The notes under the pieces: generated by a model | Databases searched by the model: none | Told to the model about the DNA's origin: nothing | Seen by the model: the letters and a program-made list of their open reading frames with translations, nothing else | Translations under genes and position numbers: made by a program | Shown: positions 5,089 through 6,354 of the stretch, piece after piece | Layout: the number at the start of each line of letters is the position of its first letter | Numbering within the stretch: position 1 is the first letter of the stretch | Origin: Oscillospiraceae bacterium | GTDB lineage: Bacteria; Bacillota; Clostridia; Oscillospirales; UBA929 | Direction: 5' to 3' | Length of the DNA stretch: 6,354 bases | Assembly (NCBI GenBank): GCA_031271525.1 | Contig: JAISVO010000152.1 | Span: forward strand, 1 to 6,354

Positions 5089-5648
5089 ATCCCCATCACC
5101 CTCCTGATGAACAATGCGCGGTGCGCCGGGCAGGGACCCAACTCCCGCAGGGCTTTCCTGTGCAGGGATGTGCCGTAGCCCTTGTGCTTTCCAAAACCGT
5201 AGCCGGGGTACAGCGTATCCAGCTCGGTCATCGCCCGGTCGCGGCTCACCTTTGCCAGCACTGAAGCCGCCGAGATGCATGGCTCCGTTAGGTCGCCGCC
5301 GACAATCGCAGCCGCCGGGAGGGAGAAGCCCCGGGCGGTGTTCCCGTCCACCAGAAGTCTTTCCGGTGTGACGGTCAATCCGTCCACGGCGCGGCGCATC
5401 GCAAGGAGGGTCGCCTCCAGAATGTTCAGCTCTTCGATCTCGGAGACCGTCGCGACTGCCACACAAAACGAAATCGCTTGACGCGTGATCTCCCCATAGA
5501 GAACGTCCCGGCGTTTTGGGGTGAGTTTTTTCGAGTCGGTCAGACCGGACAGGGTATACTTTTCCGGCAGAATCACGGCAGCGGCATAAACATCCCCGGC
5601 CAGAGGACCCCGTCCCGCTTCATCGATCCCGCAGACTAAACCGTTCAT
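5040..5648 (-). CDS. rnhB: Ribonuclease HII
   Basis: The 202-residue product cleaves RNA in RNA-DNA hybrids and starts removal of single ribonucleotides misincorporated in DNA. GIDEAGRGPLAG at 7-18 holds Asp9 and Glu10 and the GRG loop that reads the RNA-DNA junction. LLVDGN at 98-103 gives Asp101 and IVGGD at 115-119 gives Asp119, completing the DEDD metal site. SAASVLAKVSRD at 126-137 and YPGYGFGKHKGYGT at 147-160, with junction-sensing Tyr158, are intact. HRALFIRRV at 176-184 is the usual end of the family, followed here by an 18-residue tail. That tail is encoded by the 49 bases shared with the start of yraN. The start ATG overlaps the rbgA stop as ATGA and has GGAG eight bases before it inside rbgA, indicating translational coupling. 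Confidence 0.97.
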   Translation of the reverse strand: MNGLVCGIDEAGRGPLAGDVYAAAVILPEKYTLSGLTDSKKLTPKRRDVLYGEITRQAISFCVAVATVSEIEELNILEATLLAMRRAVDGLTVTPERLLVDGNTARGFSLPAAAIVGGDLTEPCISAASVLAKVSRDRAMTELDTLYPGYGFGKHKGYGTSLHRKALRELGPCPAHRALFIRRVMGICVKKGTGGSKSPCNT

Positions 5649-6354
5649 CCGGGCTTCTCCAGCGACAGCCGACCAAGCTTCCCGGCGCGGAACTCATCCA
5701 GAAGGGTCAGAGCCATTCGCTCGGTGTCGGCGATCCCGCCGGGTCGGAGGAACCCTCGCTTCTTTGCCATCGTGGACAGGCTCTCTGAAGCACCGTAACG
5801 GTTGACCAGCGCGTTCGGGTACAGTGTATTCAGCCGTTCGATAAACAGCGCGGCAAGGCTTTCGGTATCCATAATTTCGTCCCGGATCGCACCGGTGAAA
5901 GCGAGGTTCTGCCCGATTATGGGGTCGTCGAACTTGGGCCAGAGCAAGCCGGGGGTATCCATCAGCAGAAATCCGTGTTCCATCGGAAACCACTGCCTAC
6001 TCCGGGTGACACCGGGACGGTCCTCCGCCTTGGCGGCTCTCCGCCGTAGCAGGGTGTTGATCAGCGTCGATTTTCCGACGTTCGGGATCCCCAGCACCAG
6101 AACCCGCATCGCACGCCCCGCCTGCCCTTTTGCTGCGAAGAAGGCGGTGCGCTCCGCGAGGAGTTTTCCCAGAGCCGGGTGGATAACTTTATTCGCAACC
6201 GGAGAAGCCGCATTGACCGCGACGGCGTCCGGGATCGCTTTCTTCCACAGGGCGGTGATGTCCGGATCGGCGGTGTCGGCGCGCCCCAGCACGGTGAGAC
6301 AGGGCTTCTCCTTTTGGAGAGTCACAATGTCCGGGTTGCTGCTGGACGCCGGGA
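5645..6354 (-). CDS. rbgA: Ribosome biogenesis GTPase RbgA (YlqF), N-terminus cut by right edge
   Basis: RbgA is a circularly permuted GTPase that acts in late assembly of the 50S ribosomal subunit. The frame is open to the window end, so the first 50 or so residues are missing. The visible 235 residues begin PASSSNPDI, matching the family's IPxSSxNP segment, so a GTG at 6325 is not the true start. Because of the permutation G4 comes first: the usual NKxD reads GRAD at visible residues 23-26. G1 is GIPNVGKS at 88-95, G2 is PGVT at 113-116 and G3 is DTPG at 132-135, followed by LLWPK. The C-terminal helical domain ends in a typical way with KKRGFLRPGGIAD, then LLDEFRAGKLGRLSLEKPG. The gene leads the rnhB-yraN run and overlaps rnhB by four bases. 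In many Firmicutes rplS and lepB lie upstream, outside this window. Confidence 0.95.
   Translation of the reverse strand, partial: PASSSNPDIVTLQKEKPCLTVLGRADTADPDITALWKKAIPDAVAVNAASPVANKVIHPALGKLLAERTAFFAAKGQAGRAMRVLVLGIPNVGKSTLINTLLRRRAAKAEDRPGVTRSRQWFPMEHGFLLMDTPGLLWPKFDDPIIGQNLAFTGAIRDEIMDTESLAALFIERLNTLYPNALVNRYGASESLSTMAKKRGFLRPGGIADTERMALTLLDEFRAGKLGRLSLEKPG

Noticed and set aside
5089..5466. Long arginine-rich N-terminal extension of YraN
   Set aside because: It is an open shadow frame of rnhB with atypical composition, and YraN family proteins begin at about 5088.

Overview
This window looks like an ordinary chromosomal segment of a moderately high-GC, low-oxygen Firmicute, most likely a clostridial (Oscillospiraceae-like) bacterium. 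The clues are an rbgA-rnhB-yraN gene order, a DUF1540 mini-protein, an NfnA-type flavoprotein typical of anaerobes, strong AGGAGG-type ribosome binding sites and sigma-A-like promoters. The assignment is inferred from gene content. No species can be named.

Layout: positions 1-805 (minus strand) carry a nitroreductase gene whose 3' end overlaps the start of a lipoprotein gene that runs off the left edge. Positions 806-910 form a divergent control region in which two back-to-back promoters appear to share one -35 box. Positions 911-1741 (plus) encode an NfnA/SudB-like FAD/NAD(P)/[2Fe-2S] reductase subunit without its usual large-subunit partner. It converges on a metallophosphoesterase gene (1738-2436, minus), and the two stop codons share the four bases TTAA. 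A short divergent spacer leads to a 54-residue DUF1540 protein (2510-2674, plus). A small palindromic repeat (2681-2704) follows.

From 6354 down to 2701, five tightly packed minus-strand genes look like one operon: rbgA/ylqF (50S assembly GTPase, cut by the right edge), rnhB (ribonuclease HII), yraN (UPF0102 nuclease-fold protein), an AadA-like nucleotidyltransferase with a short C-terminus, and thrC (threonine synthase). Junctions are a 4-base overlap, a 49-base overlap, a 9-base gap and a zero-base gap, so translational coupling is likely throughout. The first three genes form a familiar housekeeping block. The nucleotidyltransferase and thrC appear to be passengers on the same transcript.

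I see no tRNA, rRNA, CRISPR array, insertion sequence, phage gene or riboswitch, and no convincing new defence or biosynthetic system. The points that merit a second look are modest: the orphan NfnA-like subunit, the altered G4 motif in RbgA, the shortened nucleotidyltransferase, the shared -35 promoter pair and the palindrome that supplies the thrC stop codon.
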